Source: Coptodactyla brooksi
Lineage: Eukaryota; Arthropoda; Insecta; Coleoptera; Scarabaeidae
NCBI GenBank assembly: GCA_033557675.1
Contig: JAWQRM010000090.1
Span: forward strand, 1 to 31,328
Length of the DNA: 31,328 nt
Reading direction: 5' to 3'
How positions within the stretch are numbered: position 1 is the stretch's first letter; the number at the start of each line of letters is the position of its first letter. The translations under genes and the position numbers were made by a program. Positions 11,401 to 19,976 of this stretch are shown here, piece after piece. The notes beneath the pieces are model-generated. The model did not search any database. It saw only the letters and a program-made list of their open reading frames with translations, and was not told where the DNA came from.

Positions 11401-14031
11401 CTTATCCACATTGCTGTCTAGAGGGTCCTTAGCATCCTCCCATACGTCCACGTTTAATAGGTCTACCATAATTGTCCATGTCTTGGCTGCATACGTGACT
11501 TGAAACAAAAATATACTTCAGGAGTTGAACCTTGACCTTTTAGTGATAGTCATCTCTTTCCAGATGTTAGGCACTGGCTAAGCTTTTACCAGACTGCAGT
11601 AATGTATTTATTGTTTCTTGACCAAATTTGTAATTGGTAGTCTACTAAAATAACTGGGAGCTTTGTTATAGATGCTCAATAAACTACGGCTGTGTTGAAA
11701 CTATGTGGAATAAAATGGGTAGCTATTTCTAGGAAATCTTTTTTGTCTTATAATAACGCAGTGATGATTCCTTAAATATCGGAGTGTTCTTACAAATTAG
11801 GCTATGTAGCTTTCTTTCTTGTTTTTTGGAATTAAAAAAAGTTCAATGCATAATTTATGTTAAACATTATACCGTAAGTTATACGCTATAGACAATAACT
11901 GTTGGTTGAGTATTTCAACTATGTGCGCTTTTATAAAATTCAGATGAATTGATTACACGTTACTATCCCAAGTAAGAGTTGTTGGGATGGAGTTCCGATA
12001 GTTTAGTACTTTGAGTATCCACCGTGAAAACGGAAGGTCACGAGACTACCTCGGAGCTTATTTTCTTCGTTCATTTAAAAATAAAATAACTACATTTAAA
12101 ATTAACAAAAAGAAGTGTGAAAACTATAGCAAAAACCTAATTCCAAACTGACATTATGAAATTATGAAGACTACAATAAATGTCTGATGCAGCATTAGTT
12201 ATATTCATCATCTAGTACTATTTGGTAATATGTAAATAATTGCAAAGAAAGTTATTTATAAATTTGTTTTTATGTGTGGCAATTTTGTTGATTTACATTT
12301 ATCAAGCATTTGATATTCCATATATTTCTAGTCTGTATTGTATATTCTGTTTTTTAAATACACAACTGATTGTCAAATTTTTTAAACTGTTTATAATTAT
12401 TAATATTGCTCAGGATGATTTGTTCTACGCTCACTGTTTACTTGTTTGTATTTATAGGTCTTTATATAAGACATATAAACAAGGAAAGAGTTTATATGCT
12501 CAGAAGTCCTGACATACATCCTTACACATCTATGGCCATTCAAATATGATCTCTATGACTGATTTTTAATTTATACCTCATCATGGAGACCTACTAGTTA
12601 ACTTTAACTAGTGGCATATTGACTGGGGTGGTAGTTAAATTAAGTTGACCCTGTTTTTATTAACGTTAAATTTCTTTGATGCGTTTTGCAAGAAAAAAGA
12701 TACATTTTCATATTTTGTTAGGTTCTTAAACAATCCTGTAATATGCTCTGAACAAACTTTATTGGAAAAAATACAGCTAGATATTGCAATTGCTGTTTTC
12801 GTAAAATTGCAATCATGTACAGGGCCGAGTCATAATTAATGCATGGACTTTAGAAAGTTCATAATAAATCAATTCATATAAAGGAAACAGTTATCAAAGA
12901 ATAATTTGAACTTATATGATAATATATACGGGATGGTAAATTACATAACGTATAATGTAATCAATGGTAATTTGGATAAAGGAGGTTTGGTGCTCTAATG
13001 TTGAGTGGGCAAGTTTTAATGTAATTTTTATTCAAAATACCTCTATTACCTATTTTATTTAAAAAAATGTACTACATTTATTACAACTATTTGTAATGCC
13101 ATATAGAGGAGTAGTTCATACTATATGCTTTTAATATTTAAAGAAAGTGTATTATTTGGTAAAGATTCTAATAATGGTGCCAATCCAGCTTAATGATATT
13201 TAGATAGCGGTCGCTAACTTTGATCGTCCAATCATTCACTTGCTTGGTGTACTAAATTAAAACCCATCTTGGGGTTAAATGTTTTTTGTTTTTAAAATTA
13301 TGCTGAAAAATAAAACATGCATTTATTTCAAAGTATTTTAAAAATATTGTATTATGCATATTTTTTTATAAATATGCGTATGTAGGCTTTGTTTTCATAT
13401 TTGTATTTCAAAATTGATATTGAATTATCCAAATAAATAATAAGTTAGTTTGACAATTAATACCACATATCTTGTAAAGAGATAAATTGTAGAGAGCACT
13501 AATCCACAAATTATATTTGGAATTTGTCATACTTTCAACAACAAAATGTAAAATCATTCTAACAGTTTAATTAAAAGGTATGAAAATTCAACATTTGATA
13601 TTGTGTAGCGCGATGAAGCTATATTTTGAAACTGTCACTTCTTAAAGCTTGGGATCCAAATGGAGCCCAATGAAGCACACCCACATTCGATCCTGCCCGG
13701 ATCGACTGATTTGGCTCCAAAATGATTCGTTTTTTCTGAGACTATTTAAAATTAACAGTTTCTAATACACATAATATTATAAAATTTGTAATAATATCCA
13801 GCATTAGTGCTGATGAATGGGGGGGGAATGTATGAATTTCAAAAAAATATTTAAAATACTAATCATTCTGTGTGGATGTTTTTTTTTTAATATCATTCTT
13901 TTTGTTGCAGCTCATTCGATGCTCTAAAGAAATCGTTAGTAGGCGTGCAAAAGTACATTCAAGCGACAGACCTGTCTGAAGCTAGCCAAGAGGCAGTAGA
14001 AGAGAAACTACGCGCAACTGATCGCCAGTAG
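2436..14031 (+). CDS. tsr: Cofilin/actin-depolymerising factor (twinstar type), three coding exons
   Basis: The coding sequence joins 2436-2438 (ATG only, followed by the donor gtaagt), 10737-11059 (acceptor ttgcag, donor gtaaga) and 13911-14031 (acceptor gttgcag, stop TAG at 14029). It gives 148 codons, the standard length of insect cofilin. The protein opens MASGVTVSD, with Ser3 at the site LIM kinase phosphorylates to inactivate cofilins. One ADF-homology domain fills residues ~4-145. It includes the lysine-rich KKDKKH motif, the conserved YMHQCQGTSESSKKQK stretch, and the long actin-binding helix WCPDTAKVKKKMLYS that crosses the second splice junction (AG|C, Ser codon). Cofilin binds ADP-actin in the cytoplasm, severs filaments and promotes depolymerisation. 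All splice sites are canonical and the frame is uninterrupted, so the gene looks functional. Intron 1 (8.3 kb) and intron 2 (2.85 kb) are full of transposon debris. A convergent Arp2 gene lies 6 kb downstream. Confidence 0.97.
2439..4054. other. Start of cofilin intron 1, unassigned
   Basis: This begins at the donor gtaagt directly after the start codon. The short open frames here (for example at 2470-2778 and 3182-3367 on the - strand) resemble no family I know and are probably chance. The first kilobase has more CpG than the rest of the intron and could hold intronic control sequence, but no specific site can be named. Confidence 0.5.
4055..5790. mobile_element. Long palindromic foldback derived from a DNA transposon 5' end
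   Basis: The left arm (~4055-4760) and right arm (~5015-5790) are reverse complements over about 700 bp with moderate divergence and small indels. Matching blocks include 'gaaactatttattg' near 4095 with its inverse near 5740, 'ttatttgtggtgattgtaatt' near 4310/5415, 'aaaaccgcgcctcgat' near 4464/5293 and 'aagataaaacaaatgcctaa' near 4648/5137. The ~250-bp centre holds a third, direct partial copy of the arm (~4779-4990). Each arm ends internally with ATG and a short frame: MPFTNEAVDMI at 4743 (+) and MPFTNDEYG starting at 5032 (-). This resembles the first residues of helix-turn-helix (DUF4817-like) transposases. I infer an inverted duplication of the leader and first codons of an autonomous element. 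The right end carries 'ggcgaccctgtaca'. Confidence 0.8.
5567..5591. repeat. (TA)n microsatellite, about 12 units
   Basis: A pure alternating TA run lies inside the right arm of the foldback element. The left arm has no counterpart, so it arose after the inverted duplication. Confidence 0.9.
5897..5990. repeat. 94-bp unit bounded by an 11-bp perfect inverted repeat
   Basis: TATACAGAGTG at 5897-5907 is mirrored by CACTCTGTATA at 5980-5990. The same CACTCTGTATA end occurs at 1054-1064 and 1342-1352. This looks like a transposon-terminal sequence at the left side of the scrambled element that follows. It has no coding content. Confidence 0.7.
5991..6730. mobile_element. Scrambled DNA transposon with DUF4817-type HTH
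   Basis: A ~30-bp inverted repeat encloses the unit: 'gtcatatgaatatttaaggt' near 6032 is mirrored by its near-inverse around 6663-6693. Inside are two transposase pieces facing opposite ways. On the + strand at 6358-6654 is an N-terminal helix-turn-helix ('YGDLRRTQQEVCTLFNEIHP', later 'VVENPHTLTYQLT'). On the - strand at ~6190-6255 is a short C-terminal stretch (RLGHCLAVNGQHFEHLL then stop) of the kind that ends this class of transposase. In a normal element both would lie on one strand, so the unit was inverted internally or two copies collided. It is non-functional. The domain name is from memory of the Pfam family. Confidence 0.65.
6291..6318. repeat. Short perfect hairpin in scrambled element
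   Basis: TTTATCACTTAC and its exact inverse GTAAGTGATAAA flank a 4-base loop. It sits between the oppositely oriented transposase pieces and may mark the inversion breakpoint. Confidence 0.8.
6841..7946 (-). mobile_element. mariner transposon, ~1.1 kb, TA target duplication, defective
   Basis: Terminal inverted repeats begin TTAGGTTGTTCGGAAAGTAA at 6841 and, inverted, TTCGATTGTTCCGAAAGTAA ending at 7946. TA dinucleotides flank both ends (6839-6840, 7947-7948). The transposase runs on the - strand from ATG at 7762. A clean C-terminal open frame covers 6942-7346 with mariner signatures: LDKLHDSLKQKRPELINRKG, then FHQVSARPHT, FLDGKTFTS and a WTKMATV-like end. The catalytic motif is normally HQDNARPHT, and here the Asp is lost. 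The N-terminal half is wrecked by stops, by a triplicated internal segment (about 7288-7360, 7416-7490, 7506-7575) and by a perfect 15-bp-arm hairpin at 7629-7661. It is the apparent parent family of the small derivative at 27823-28146. Confidence 0.9.
6942..7762 (-). pseudogene. mariner transposase pseudogene
   Basis: The start is placed at 7762 because 'atggagaatcg' there matches the usual mariner start context and the same start is kept in the copy at 28002. The 134-residue C-terminal frame is intact, but the upstream half has stops and duplications. The DD34D triad lacks the Asp before the ARPHT motif, so no catalysis is expected even if the frame were continuous. Confidence 0.8.
7949..9129. 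other. Cofilin intron 1 segment, no gene recognised
   Basis: AT-rich, with no coding frame of substance. It contains the perfect hairpin at 8241-8277 and a 14-bp perfect palindrome, CGCACGTACGTGCG, at 8614-8627. Nothing else is assignable. Confidence 0.5.
8241..8277. repeat. Perfect inverted repeat, 18-bp arms with 1-base loop
   Basis: GCAGAACAATAAACGGGT (8241-8258) is followed by a single A and then its exact reverse complement (8260-8277). The arms show no decay, unlike nearby elements. A hairpin in the cofilin pre-mRNA or an extruding cruciform is possible. No flanking coding sequence identifies it as a known element. Confidence 0.95.
9130..9260. repeat. Dispersed repeat, copy 1
   Basis: About 80 bp from 9140 matches the inverse of 19977-20062. 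Shared blocks are 'cctgt', 'taaattat', 'gttcgatgtgatgcaac' and 'tttattYgaaRcatttt'. The CCTGT end is typical of arthropod DNA-transposon termini. No protein is recognisable. It is probably the end of a multi-copy non-autonomous element. Confidence 0.65.
9310..10105 (+). mobile_element. Penelope-like retroelement, 5'-truncated and frameshifted
   Basis: Reading across frames from ~9400 shows the end of the reverse transcriptase: 'INSLMKEKKRNF', 'FPTIKFTYEMENNG', 'GLEFDV' near 9573, and a 'TSRYIPADSAHC' block near 9598. A linker around 9650-9770 ('YHLVNFPL...NLVDKLI') follows. A clean open frame at 9757-10104 then covers a GIY-YIG endonuclease domain. GIYEISCSDCDKKYI is present with conserved Cys, and an ARTRS-like TRSIQTRFAEHLAHLK helix and an EHAFN stretch follow. 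The usual second motif Y-I-G reads YIR, so the conserved Gly is lost. RT followed by GIY-YIG is the hallmark of Penelope-like elements. The 5' part of the RT is missing and the frame is broken at least three times, so it is dead. It lies sense within cofilin intron 1. Confidence 0.85.
10106..10736. other. End of cofilin intron 1, no feature beyond the splice acceptor
   Basis: No gene or repeat was recognised. The segment ends with a pyrimidine-rich tract and ttgcag at 10731-10736, the acceptor for cofilin exon 2. Confidence 0.6.
11340..11570 (-). mobile_element. Possible non-LTR retrotransposon scrap
   Basis: On the - strand a short stretch reads 'QVTYAAKTWTIM'. It resembles the 'YGAETWTL' block that follows the reverse transcriptase palm in several insect LINE families, with a plausible helix before it. 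No catalytic motif is present. The similarity is short, so the call is tentative. It lies antisense in cofilin intron 2. Confidence 0.4.
11571..13910. other. Cofilin intron 2, largely unassigned
   Basis: AT-rich sequence with no recognisable coding region. Notable minor features are a 9-bp-arm perfect inverted repeat at 12593-12612 (ACTAGTTAA, 2-base loop) and a run of eight G at about 13819-13826. The intron ends with a strong pyrimidine tract and gttgcag at 13910. The open frame at 12240-12512 is hydrophobic, low in complexity and probably chance. Confidence 0.5.
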
Positions 14032-14113
14032 CCAGATATGTCGTGCTACACCTTTTTACTTCAAGCCACGCTCGTCTCGTGGTGTACCTATATTTATAAG
14101 TATTTGAATATTT

Positions 14114-14119
14114 AATAAA
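14114..14119 (+). terminator. Polyadenylation signal of cofilin
   Basis: AATAAA lies 83 bp after the stop codon. A second AATAAA-like run occurs near 14209. A short 3'UTR is implied. Confidence 0.7.
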
Positions 14120-14431
14120 GCTTGATTTTTGAACTGTAAACTTTGAGTTTCATTTGAAATACCAAATATTGTAGAAAATTCGTACATGATGATTTTGTTT
14201 ACTTTTTAATAAAATGTCTACTCGTACATTTTGTGTTTTATTTTACTTCTAGCCACTATTTAAATGCTAACACTATTTTCATCTATCTCTCTTCAGTCAT
14301 AAGAGAGCTGATTTTCTGCAAGTCATTGTTAACACATGCAGTGCTGAAAATATTACATTAATAAAGTATAAGAAAGTAAAAACGTTTTGCACTTTTTCTT
14401 TCTGCTATAATAGGCCGCTAGCTTGTTTTCT

Positions 14432-14640
14432 TCAAGTTATCGTTTCTTGAATGTCCTCTGCTTCATATACCTGTATGAGATTTATATGTGGCGTTTGGAT
14501 TTTATTTATTTTGAACACTGCTGTCATTCGGCTTATGTGCTCATTTCTTGCATGATCTAATGTTAGTGTTTTTCCTGTCAATGTCTTTCCTGAGATTCGA
14601 TGGAGTACTCTCATCTCGGCAGTCCTCAGGAGATGCATTG
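14432..14640 (-). mobile_element. Non-LTR retrotransposon fragment, C-terminal part of ORF2
   Basis: The - strand frame reads 'LLRTAEMRVLHRISGKTLT...ARNEHISRM'. This is the region after the reverse transcriptase in RTE/BovB-type and related LINEs, where TAEMRVLRRI and R-N-E-I are conserved. A small internal duplication (GKTLT repeated) is visible. No catalytic part is present. It sits just downstream of the cofilin polyA signal. Confidence 0.6.
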
Positions 14641-15077
14641 ATCATGGATTTGGTGTTCGTTTTTTATTGAACAAAGTATTTTTGTTGTTTTGGAGACATT
14701 GTGTTGTGTTGTGTAAATTTTATATCGATTTAGTTTTCTTGTAGATACATTAAAAGCAAAAATTTAACTTACATTTCAAGTTCTTTTTCGTGGAAGCCTT
14801 ATTAAAGTCAAATTGCATTTAAATATAAATTTTGTGTTTGATGTTTGAAATACAAATTGGAAAGTTTGAAAATTGTTCAAAATTTTACAAGCAGAGAAAC
14901 TAAATATTGGCAAGTTGTTATCAAAAAAATTTCTGAATTAATTTTTAGGTGAGCAAAACATACCTTTGAACGAAAGATCGCAAAATACGCCTTTTTATCT
15001 GAGAGGAAAAACAAAATGAATTAACTTGATGGGCGAAAATCTAATAGGCAAAATGTTTTTTAATAGTATTACTTTAA

Positions 15078-15142
15078 TTATTACTATTAAATAGCATTAA
15101 TTAATACTATTAAATAGGATTAATTAATACTGTTAAATAGGA
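15078..15142. repeat. Tandem repeat of ~22 bp, nearly three units
   Basis: The unit approximates 'attaattaatactattaaata', followed by g or c. The AT-only composition suggests replication slippage. No function is inferred. Confidence 0.7.
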
Positions 15143-15289
15143 TATTTTTATTCCTTATTTTCGAATTCCGTTCTGACATTCTCAAACGTTTTCTTTGTTA
15201 TGCTTCTACATTCCCTAATAATTCATCGCCGAAGGTCTTCAATTGTTGCACGGTGCGTTTTGTAGATTAATCAATCAATCAACTATATA

Positions 15290-15950
15290 ATAAAATTATA
15301 GGTTCGGGTCCCTCCGTAAATTTCCGGTGTTCGAGCGGCCGATTGCATACGAGACAACCCGAGCGATTTCACTCATTCCACACAGAAGCCTTTGCAGTGA
15401 ACTACACGGCCGCTCTAGACATACTTGCATAATAAACTGAATAGGAGTGAATAGATTCTTCTCTTCTTCTCATTTTAATGATATGTTTCAAAGTCAAGTG
15501 TTTTAGAGTACTCTGATTTATATTACTCCATAAGTAAGCTCTATTGCGCGCAAATGAAATACTATATTTTCACATTTTAAGTTTCGTTTTTCGATTTAGA
15601 TATATGAAACTAAGTTAAACGGCGACCTATTAGAATAATACCGAGAATGCAAAAACATATTGAGTTGGTCTATTGCGTAAGTATATTAACGCACATACTA
15701 AGTGTATAACTTTCTTTTCAGTTATAAGTTTCCTTATCAGTTATACCCCTGGCCGTCTCATACCTGAGTTCGACCCTGCATGCGCATCTCAAAAGATTTG
15801 CTTTAACTGTTTAACTGGAGAATAAATGCAAATACATTACGTACAGCCTCTGAGGTTCCTTGCCCCGAAGAGCGTGCACCGCGAATAAAAAACCGTACGC
15901 AATATTAATGGGCTCGTGTATTGCGCGCGCAGCGGCGCTGGTACATAACA
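15290..15950. other. GC- and CpG-richer intergenic patch, no gene assigned
   Basis: This stands out from the AT-rich surroundings, with clusters at 15300-15415 and 15840-15950 (for example 'attgcgcgcgcagcggcgctgg' near 15918). A 9-bp perfect inverted repeat (GAGCGGCCG 15333-15341, inverse at 15407-15415) could close a ~65-base loop. 'ggttcgggtcc' at 15301 and 'gagttcgaccct' near 15767 resemble tRNA B boxes, but no cloverleaf could be built. It could be an unrecognised exon, RNA gene or element end. Confidence 0.35.
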
Positions 15951-16384
15951 GATTTTAAGTGGTCCCAAAGCAAAAATCCAACGGAAATCCTAATTTGAAT
16001 GAAAGCATTGCTAATTTTCAACAAGATAGGGAATCCCACACTGTCCTGTGGGGGTTAAAATTTGTTAAATACCGTGTAGTTATTATTAGAACTGGAAAAT
16101 CGTTAATTATATTTGCTTTAAGATCTAAAGTACGTATGTGCAATGGATAATTTTTTTGTAAGCGTCTCTACAAGATCTCATACAAATTATGAAATAATTA
16201 TTATAAATATAATTTGAATCATTCTAAAAGCTTACATTATTGATAATAAATAACTATCTAATATCACTAGGTAGTTCTACCACTGATCTAATGATTTGCT
16301 ATATGTTTGCAGAGTTGTAGGTGTTTAATATAATGCTTAATAAACTTATGGATTAATTATACTATCATTATCAACTGGTGAAAC

Positions 16385-16620
16385 CATGGATTGACCCAAC
16401 GTAGCTCACTTGATTTGTCCAATTTTTGTGTGGTGACACTTATTAGTCTACTTTTTGCCAACTTGTTGAACCTCTGTGGTACAACTTTCATTGCTTTCAA
16501 CATCGAAAGATAATTGGCAACAACACGATCTACAGACTATCTTATCTTTACCGTGTTGGTTTCTTTGTCATTATACAAATCATGATCCTGATACCCACTG
16601 GACAGTGTGATGTAACATAC
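16385..16620 (-). pseudogene. Densovirus capsid VP1 phospholipase A2-like remnant, left copy
   Basis: The - strand carries a His-Asp followed shortly by Tyr ('DHDLYNDKETNTV') with an Ala/Ser-Val-Asp-Arg helix about 15 residues on. This order recalls the HDxxY and following D..AVDR region of the parvoviral VP1 phospholipase A2 domain. Here the spacing between HD and Y is one residue short, and a stop interrupts the frame after 'VKIR'. The C-terminal stretch 'AMKVVPQRFNKL' recurs at 18243-18440 ('AMKVVAKRFNKL'), which shows the two arms are related. The calcium-binding loop was not found. It is inactive. The assignment is plausible, not certain. Confidence 0.5.
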
Positions 16621-16700
16621 TGAAATAATTCTTTGAAATAATACCTTTAATATGAACGACTCTATAAGCCGTTTTAAATATCTTTGTATCTTTTTTGTAG

Positions 16701-17998
16701 AACACCAGAGGTTTTAGAAACGATTTATCTCCATCAGCATCAAGAATTCACGAAGCAGATGCTGCTATTGATGTACACTCTATCTGGAGAACAATTCCAA
16801 CCCAACTTGGACAGATTTTCTAAAATTAATACAAGAAATTCAATTTTGGATTACATTGTTACAGGAGAAGCTGGGACTCCTGATTGCTGAGACACCTCAA
16901 AAAATACAGAAAAGGGACAGCTCCTCTGGATACAGTGGATGCATTTTTTGAATGTCTGTTCATCTCCACAAAACTTGGAACCATATCCATTCACTCTGCG
17001 GTTCACCTCTCTATTAAATGCTGAACCATTAATTCAATCTCATTGGCCATTGAGCGCTCAGGAAGCTGGTGGTACAACCTTACAATCCATTTCAACTGAC
17101 CGCCAAGATACAACATTGATGCTGCTAAAAAAATTAATTTTTAAACATATGGGCTCAGAAGACTCTAGAACTGATAGAATTGATGGAGAGAAAGATTCAG
17201 TATCTCCAACATCAAGAAAGAACTAAAAAACATAAAATACATTAGAATTTGTTTGTGTCAGGTATATTAATGAAATTTTCGAAATGTATTGTGATATTTT
17301 CCTATGCACCATATATGACTTTAATACCCCTGTTTGGTGCACTTTCTGGCAATGTAGGAGACGAATACTATTCCAGATCTGATTCATTAGATAAACTGTT
17401 ATAATTATTATTATTCTACTTCGAAACACATTATAGTGTAAAAGAAAATAAATATTTTAGGTGCGTCCCTTCTCAGTAAAGATCTGATACATAACTTTAA
17501 CAAGATTGATAATTTTCCACTTAACAACTGCATCGATCAGCGGATTTTAATTTGTGATGAACCCAATTATGCACATTCCACACTAGATCAGATTAAACTT
17601 TTGTTTCGTGGGAACAAATGTCCAGCGAATGTTAATTACATGAATCAAGTTTAAACAGATTGGATACCAACATATGCCACTAGCAACTCCATATATTTCT
17701 GACAAATCAAGAATTTAATTGCCAGAACATTTCATTTTAATACCTTCACCAAATCTTTGAAAGTCATTGATCATATGCATCAAAGGTGTTTTGTCTTTGC
17801 AGCTGATTGAAATAGACTGTAAGCTTTATGAGTACTCGGCAATGAGAGTCACCGAGCATGGCACATCTACACCATCAGTTATTGTAGTTGCAGTTGTGGA
17901 GCAGGTTCATGTGGCTCTAGGTTTTGTGGAGATGGACATATATCTAAAAAAAATCCTCCATTGTATCCAGAGGTGCAGAACCTCTATATTTTTTTAGC
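16701..17998 (+). pseudogene. Densovirus-like NS1 (SF3 helicase) remnant
   Basis: The part from 17463 to 17998 stays in one frame interrupted only by in-frame stops. The stops are at 17652 and in the 'IYF' and 'FAAD' contexts, with two more around 17816-17830. It shows the order expected of parvoviral NS1: 'FPLNNCIDQRI', a Walker-B-like 'ILICDEPN', a 'LLFRGNKCPANVNY' block, a motif-C-like 'TYATSNS', an 'ARTFHF' arginine motif, and a Cys-rich tail ending near 'NPPLYPEV'. Upstream, 16701-17250 shows an acidic and hydrophobic N-terminal part split over three frames, which is duplicated inverted at 18005-18190. The Walker A loop, expected around 17300-17400, is not clearly preserved, and no HUH nickase motif is visible. 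In the virus NS1 nicks and unwinds DNA for replication; this copy cannot. Confidence 0.7.
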
Positions 17999-18004
17999 AG
18001 TTTG

Positions 18005-18190
18005 AACAATTATTTCATCTCCTTCTGTACCGATATCATGGAAAATGAACCTTCTTGTAGTAATATTAAAAAGTCTGCCCAGTCGATATCAATAGCACCA
18101 TCTACTTCATGAACTCTTGAATCTGATGGAGATAAATCGTTTCTGGTAGTTGCGGGTCCTACAAGCTACAAACACAGTCAAAAAGGTTTG
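18005..18190 (-). pseudogene. Inverted partial copy of densovirus-like NS 5' region
   Basis: The - strand repeats the sequence at about 16701-16860, with shared 'NDLSPSDSRVHE' and 'DFL.LLQE' peptides and an identical 'gaaacgatttatctccatca' DNA block. The two copies differ enough that frameshifts present in one are absent from the other. Before the shared block both copies have a 'ttgtag' that could be a relic splice acceptor. Confidence 0.65.
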
Positions 18191-18242
18191 TAGAGTGGTC
18201 TGCAATAAATATATTATTTAATATATTCATGACACATATATA

Positions 18243-18440
18243 AAGGTAATATGTTCATGGCAAGCAAACACCGCGGTAAAGATGGGATAGTTAAAAATTT
18301 TGCGTTGATGTTAAGAGCATCGCGTTGTTAAAAATTTTGTCTTTTGATGTTAAGAGCAATGAAAGTTGTGGCGAAGAGGTTCAATAAATTGCAACGTAGA
18401 AGCTGTGCAGTATTTTGTAAGATAGAAATAAAAAAGAATT
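18243..18440 (+). pseudogene. Inverted partial copy of densovirus-like VP fragment
   Basis: This matches the inverse of ~16440-16570. A ~45-bp piece containing 'ttaaaaattttg' and 'gatgttaagagca' is itself duplicated in tandem here (about 18290-18355), which adds a stop. The conserved peptide is 'AMKVVAKRFNKL'. The catalytic HD pair of the left copy is not preserved. Confidence 0.55.
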
Positions 18441-19976
18441 AGAAAAAGTACAATAATAAGTTAATATTTTCAACTTACCATAAAATTCAGCTGCCAAAGC
18501 AAGAACATGAAATTTCACTAGAGACATTGGCGAACTAGAAGAACACAGAGAAGTGGTCGGCTTATATGATAAGAACAAGAGGACGTTACACATAGAAAAC
18601 TGAAAAATCTGTGTGTTTACCACTCACCACTTAATTCTAAAAAGCAAATAAGAACGGGTCGTGTATTGAGGTACATTGCAGCCAATATTTTCAACTAAGT
18701 GAGGAGAGTCCAACAATCCATTACTAAGGTTATAAGGAAACAATCTATGTTATCCATTTAATTTTCTGGATTTTGCCTTCTTTTTCTGCTTACATTTCAG
18801 CGTTTTTTCTTTGACTCCCTCTTTTTGTTCCTTCTAAGGTTACATATTGCGATATCATTCGATCCTGCCTTAAATTCCATTTAATATACTTATCTCACAT
18901 TCTTTCTAATTTTTCCTGCTCACAATGTCTATGGAGGGCACTAGAAAATCCATAAGAGATCTGTTAAGCCCGAGAACAACCATTTTCCTTCAATGCTTGG
19001 ACTTCCATTATTGGGGATTATTAATTGGCTATTCTTTTTATGCCAACATTAAATTTACCACTATATAGATTTTTAAAAGCATTATTTCAAATTTCATATG
19101 AAGTACATACACTATTTCAGTGCGGTAGTTTATGGATTTCAGGATAATAATTATTATGAGCATTGTATTGAGGGAGGAAGACTAATAGAATAGCCGGCTA
19201 AATGCTCTGGTTGTAATAAATAAATCGACCTTATTTCTGAGGTCTCCTCAAAGAACTTCTTTTATTTTATTTATATTTGGAACGTATACAGGAAGACCCC
19301 AAAAAGCGTCCACTATACAAACAAGATATCAAAGAAAAAATGTATACAGACTATATAACAAATAATTATACTAACTACTAAACGTTTGAAGACCAACCAA
19401 ACGTTTTGAAGTGATTTTTTTTGTATTTTAATCTGTACTTTTCTATAAAATTAAAAATCAAGAGCGACGTATCTTGAAAAGGAGGTGTTACATAACGCAT
19501 ATTTCTAAGATGTTTAGGATTGCTGGAATATACCTTCAAATACCTGACAGATTCGGTTCTTTTTATTATTTCCTCTGATAGTATTACAATCTTAAAAACG
19601 TTCATATTAAGGTTTTGGTATATCATGACAAATTAGGCTACTTGTTTATGCTAGTTTCAAGGGTTAGTCTGTCTGTCCGTCCGTCTATGGCAACTTTCAT
19701 TATTGTCAAATCACTCTATCCAAAACTATACCTTTCATATAAGCTAATCACAACATAATCTGATCAAAATAAAAATTTCATGGCTATTGTGCGTACAGTT
19801 GTGGAATCCATCTTTGGTAACAATTATATTTTTCAAATCTTACAAATTATAATGATAGTATACCCTTGAAATGAACATTTCGTGACATAAGTACAAAATA
19901 ACATACATAACAGTATGACCCATTAACGGTACCTATTTGTTCTAAAGCTGTTATTTTGTTTAGAAAAAAAAAATGC
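18441..19976. other. Intergenic spacer with an unclassified repeat-like frame
   Basis: No host gene was recognised. A - strand frame at 19378-19626 is moderately clean ('RYVTPPFQDTSLLIFNF...YRLKYKK') and may be part of a repeat, but I cannot place it. At 19666-19684 a gtct/gtcc short repeat occurs, of the kind often seen in arthropod repeats. The remainder is AT-rich without signal. Confidence 0.4.

Larger units (their letters stand above)
16385..18440. mobile_element. Endogenous densovirus-like (parvovirus) element with mirrored flanks
   Basis: The locus contains, in order: a VP-type fragment on the - strand (16385-16620), an NS1-type remnant on the + strand (16701-17998), an inverted partial copy of the NS 5' part on the - strand (about 18005-18190), and an inverted partial copy of the VP-type fragment on the + strand (18243-18440). 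The outer arms (~16455-16790 and ~18010-18410) are diverged inverted repeats of each other, including the intervening non-coding segment. The stops and frameshifts show an old, inactive insertion. Divergent NS and VP starts side by side suggest a joint between virus genome copies before or during integration. No flanking target-site duplication could be defined. Family assignment rests on SF3 helicase motifs by eye. Confidence 0.72.

Noticed and set aside
12240..12512. 90-codon frame in cofilin intron 2 as a membrane protein gene
   Set aside because: The hydrophobicity follows from T-rich sequence. It lies inside an intron, with no promoter, splice or family evidence.
15301..15312. tRNA gene suggested by ggttcgggtcc (and a similar string near 15767)
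   Set aside because: Only a B-box-like string. No acceptor stem, anticodon arm or A box could be fitted on either strand.
16701..17226. Host MADF/BESS-type gene exon
   Set aside because: A hydrophobic acidic stretch superficially recalls a BESS motif. However, the region is frameshifted, partly duplicated in inverted form, and collinear and co-oriented with the NS1-like block, so a viral remnant explains it better.
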